In this document: piece by piece, positions 61,507 to 64,000 of the stretch
Layout: the number at the start of each line of letters is the position of its first letter
Numbering within the stretch: the first letter of the stretch is position 1
NCBI RefSeq assembly: GCF_009741275.1
Contig: NZ_WOWS01000002.1
Coordinates: 372,001-436,000, forward strand
Direction: 5' to 3'
DNA: 64,000 nt
Source: Winogradskyella endarachnes
GTDB taxonomy: Bacteria; Bacteroidota; Bacteroidia; Flavobacteriales; Flavobacteriaceae
Made by a program: the position numbers and the translations under genes
Notes under the pieces: generated by a model
The model's input: only the letters and a program-made list of their open reading frames with translations
Database searches by the model: none
Told to the model about the DNA's origin: nothing

Positions 61507-63858
61507 TTAACGTCTCAAGGCAAAATGCCCAGTATAAGTTGTGCCGTCTATAAAATTTGCTACATACCAATAATCGTCACTAGGCATTGGTTTACCTTCA
61601 AAAAGACCATCCCAACCATCGTAAAAAGTGAGTTGTTGTGTAATTAATTTACCATATCTGTTATAAATCTCGATAGAGGTTATTTGCTGAAATTGTTCTT
61701 CGGTGCCAAAGACTTTCCATAAAGGATTATAATCATCTCCATTAGGTGTAAAAAACTTTGGAAAGCCTAAAACCGAAATGGTTTCTTCTATTACTCCACA
61801 ACCATTTTTGTCATTAATGTACACTGTATGAAAGCCTTGAGTAACATTTGAAAACATGTTACTATCTTTAAAAATTTCGTCTTCGTCTAAAGCAAATTCA
61901 TAATTACCCTCGCCAGAAATATTCATAGTAACCGTATTGTATGGTGCAACACCATCTATAGTTACACTTTCTATGGAAGCCATTTCAGAAGGTATAATTG
62001 TAATTGTTCTACTAGAAGAACAGCCATTTGGATCAGTAACGATTACCGTATATGTACCGGCTTCTGTAACATCAAAGAATAAGGTATCAACTTCTGTTAA
62101 GTTACCATTAAATTCCCATTGATAATAATAATTATTTGGCAAATCATTTATAACGCCTCCATAAATAGTGAGCGGTTCTTGTAAATCATTTATACAATAA
62201 ATGAGGGTTTCATCTTCTTCTAATAACGGTGTGTAAAGCACATTAAGATTTACAGAAGAAATGCTAAAACATTGATTGTTGCTACTAATTTTTACGTAAA
62301 TGGTCTGAGAATACGCAGTGGTATTAGTAAAGTTACTAGGTAAGGGGTTGCTTTCAAAAAAAGCATCATTTTCTGTTTCAAAATATTGTACACTTGCATC
62401 AGTTGGGATTTGGTCTATAATTGAAGCTTCAATTTCAGATAAATCGAACGGCGCAAAACCATCTACAATAGCACCATCACAACCTATTAAATCTGGTATA
62501 TTAATAATGTTATTGGAGATATCTAATTGCAATTCTGCAATTTCAGCACAACCAGCGGCATTTAAAATTCTTGCATATACTATTTGAGATGGCTCGGTAT
62601 TTTCAAAAACTTGAGGATTTATTATGCCATTTATTTGCGCGATGGCATCTGCTTGTGATAAATAAAACCTATCCACATAAATGGCTTGGTCTCCATTTGT
62701 TAAATCTGAACTGGCATCAAATAAATTATAGGTTGTTAAACCGTCTTGGTTAAAATCACACTCTACCAAAACAGCATTGGCTACAATTGGAAATGGCGAA
62801 TATTCTACATCAGCTTCACCATAGGCAATACAGCCATCGTCTAAAGTAACTTCTACTTTGTAGTTACCTGCTTCTGTAACTTCATAAGTACCACAGTCTG
62901 TACAACCCATTGGGTCAGATTGTACTAAAATATCATCTTTGTACCAATCATAAGCATTGAGACCATCTTGATACGCATTTAAAAATCCAGATTCACCATC
63001 ACAGAAAGCATTCCCTGTAGCAATCAGTCGGTCTGGGCCAATATCCGTAGATAACTCAAAACTACCGGCTTCTAAAAATACGGCTGAATCGTATCTGTAA
63101 TTAAATTCATCTGCAATAACTAATTTAACATGATAGGTTTCATTAGGCGTTATTGTTGCGGTAGCTGTTAATATTGCTGTTTGTCCATTAAAATTGATAG
63201 GTGCACTTGTGTTATTAAAACTGCCGAAATAGGTTTCGTTTTCTGGAGGACAGCTACCAGGCACACCAGGTGTAACTGTGGTAACTTTTACAGGTGTATC
63301 TGTGTTAGGGACTATAGCAATATTTGTATAATCTTCAGTATTATCTGCTGGTTTTATTAAAAAGCCAAATACATCTGAAAATTGACACGTGTTAGAATTA
63401 TTTTCTTGATATTCCTCTGAAGCAAAAATGTAGTTAAAACTGACTTGAGATGCCACAGATGTAAATTCAAATTCTAAAATGGTTGCATTGATGGTTCCAG
63501 ATTCATTTAATGCAATTTCTAAGTCTGTGTCACCATTCCAATTTGAAGCATCATCATCGCTTAAACTGTCATTTGGTCCTGGGGCATTGTTTAGTCGCCC
63601 TGTACTAAGTACTATGCCAGATTGAAAAGGGAAAGATGTTCCTGTAGCGTCAAAATAACCATAACTTTGATCACTACCTCCAAAATCACCACCAACAACA
63701 TTTGTAACATTTATGTTTTCTATACAATTACTATTTATAAGAATGTCTTCTACAAGTTGTTGAGGGGAATAACTTTGGCTATCTACTAATATATTTTGTC
63801 CATGTGTAAACACGAAAAATAATAGGAAAACTAAAAAAATACTTTGCTTCATTTTCAT
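61507..63858 (-). CDS. T9SS type B secreted protein with choice-of-anchor L domain
   Basis: About 783 residues from the ATG at 63858 (63852 also possible; TTG at 63873 rejected). Signal peptide to ~VFTHGQ. N-terminal choice-of-anchor-L domain (~15-270, NVVGGDFGGSDQSYGYFDA), several Ig-like/PKD-like segments with paired cysteines, and a C-terminal gliding-motility CHU_C/T9SS type B domain (FFTPNGDDYNPLWKV, YNRYGKLI, DGWDGLFEGKPMPSDDYWY). Predicted to be exported by T9SS; role unknown. Confidence 0.92.
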   Translation of the reverse strand: MKMKQSIFLVFLLFFVFTHGQNILVDSQSYSPQQLVEDILINSNCIENINVTNVVGGDFGGSDQSYGYFDATGTSFPFQSGIVLSTGRLNNAPGPNDSLSDDDASNWNGDTDLEIALNESGTINATILEFEFTSVASQVSFNYIFASEEYQENNSNTCQFSDVFGFLIKPADNTEDYTNIAIVPNTDTPVKVTTVTPGVPGSCPPENETYFGSFNNTSAPINFNGQTAILTATATITPNETYHVKLVIADEFNYRYDSAVFLEAGSFELSTDIGPDRLIATGNAFCDGESGFLNAYQDGLNAYDWYKDDILVQSDPMGCTDCGTYEVTEAGNYKVEVTLDDGCIAYGEADVEYSPFPIVANAVLVECDFNQDGLTTYNLFDASSDLTNGDQAIYVDRFYLSQADAIAQINGIINPQVFENTEPSQIVYARILNAAGCAEIAELQLDISNNIINIPDLIGCDGAIVDGFAPFDLSEIEASIIDQIPTDASVQYFETENDAFFESNPLPSNFTNTTAYSQTIYVKISSNNQCFSISSVNLNVLYTPLLEEDETLIYCINDLQEPLTIYGGVINDLPNNYYYQWEFNGNLTEVDTLFFDVTEAGTYTVIVTDPNGCSSSRTITIIPSEMASIESVTIDGVAPYNTVTMNISGEGNYEFALDEDEIFKDSNMFSNVTQGFHTVYINDKNGCGVIEETISVLGFPKFFTPNGDDYNPLWKVFGTEEQFQQITSIEIYNRYGKLITQQLTFYDGWDGLFEGKPMPSDDYWYVANFIDGTTYTGHFALRR

Positions 63859-63925
63859 CTTAAGGGAATGCAAATATAATCAACTCTCTTAGTCCGAAAT
63901 TATAATAATTGTTAAACGTAAAAAG

Positions 63926-64000
63926 TTAACGACGTAGCGAAAAATGCCCAACGATTTCAAAAGTTTTACCATTTTGTTGTACAACAGCTGTAAACCAATA
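63926..64000 (-). CDS. C-terminal end of a second T9SS type B protein (partial)
   Basis: The last 24 codons before a TAA at 63926-63928 read YWFTAVVQQNGKTFE then IVGHFSLRR, the same ending as the neighbouring gene (YWYVANF...GHFALRR). The rest lies beyond the window end. It shows that two type B genes lie in tandem. Confidence 0.8.
   Translation of the reverse strand, partial: YWFTAVVQQNGKTFEIVGHFSLRR

Overview
The window looks like a chromosomal segment of a marine-type Flavobacteriaceae genome (Bacteroidota; a relative of Winogradskyella, Lacinutrix or Olleya is my guess, not a determination). Evidence: very AT-rich DNA; type IX secretion C-terminal domains of both type A and type B; MnmD, PurU, IcmF, YpdA, DUF3078, DUF4197, DUF4920, DUF1684 and DUF6268 proteins; almost no Shine-Dalgarno sequences; and promoters of the Bacteroidota form TTG-N20-21-TAnnTTTG. 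I saw no tRNA, rRNA, transposase, integrase, prophage, CRISPR array or recognised defence system.

Layout. 1-9.8 kb: DUF3078 outer-membrane protein, a small ABC ATPase with a 95-residue membrane partner, prfA, pyrF, a cobalamin/iron-binding-like protein without a signal peptide, a DUF4197 lipoprotein, a thioredoxin-fold protein, an OmpA-family protein and purU. 9.8-19 kb: fused isobutyryl-CoA mutase icmF (carrying an in-frame palindromic repeat), osmC, a 33-residue peptide with 11 cysteines under an ECF-type promoter, a SigZ-like sigma factor with a Cys/His tail, a single-domain DEAD-like protein, an Lrp regulator, and the MFS-VOC-ypdA operon. 19-25.5 kb: DUF1684 lipoprotein, crcB (TTG start, heptamer repeats in its leader), an SRPBCC/GyrI-like protein, dipeptidyl peptidase III, and small secreted or P-loop proteins. 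25.6-31.1 kb: two paralogous GT-B glycosyltransferases, the second fused to a C-terminal phosphodiester glycosidase (NAGPA) domain in a 1398-residue protein. 31.2-33.4 kb: a five-copy array of a ~176-bp palindromic unit, then a TIGR01777 epimerase, then one inverted degenerate copy of the unit. 33.4-39.5 kb: mnmD/c-heme lipoprotein/DUF4920 operon, ilvE, a MazG-like protein, YceI, grpE-dnaJ. 39.9-45.1 kb: tight five-gene operon (NatA/NatB-like ABC exporter, MscS channel, DUF6268, and an NtrC-type regulator lacking its DNA-binding domain). 45.1-64 kb: a large T9SS adhesin-like protein, ppk2, a frameshifted carboxypeptidase-like-domain protein, an AI-2E-type permease, lysA divergent from an ACT-domain protein, sucC, small proteins, an esterase, a TerB-like protein, uvrB, and two adjacent T9SS type B proteins, the last cut by the window end.

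Most of the coding content is ordinary core genome. The less expected parts are the Cys-rich peptide/SigZ unit, the glycosyltransferase-glycosidase fusion, and several families of non-coding repeats: an 84-bp element inside icmF, a ~68-bp composite hairpin repeat, the ~176-bp palindromic array, and heptanucleotide arrays sitting at or just past stop codons. All family names are from reading the translated sequences by eye; no database was searched.
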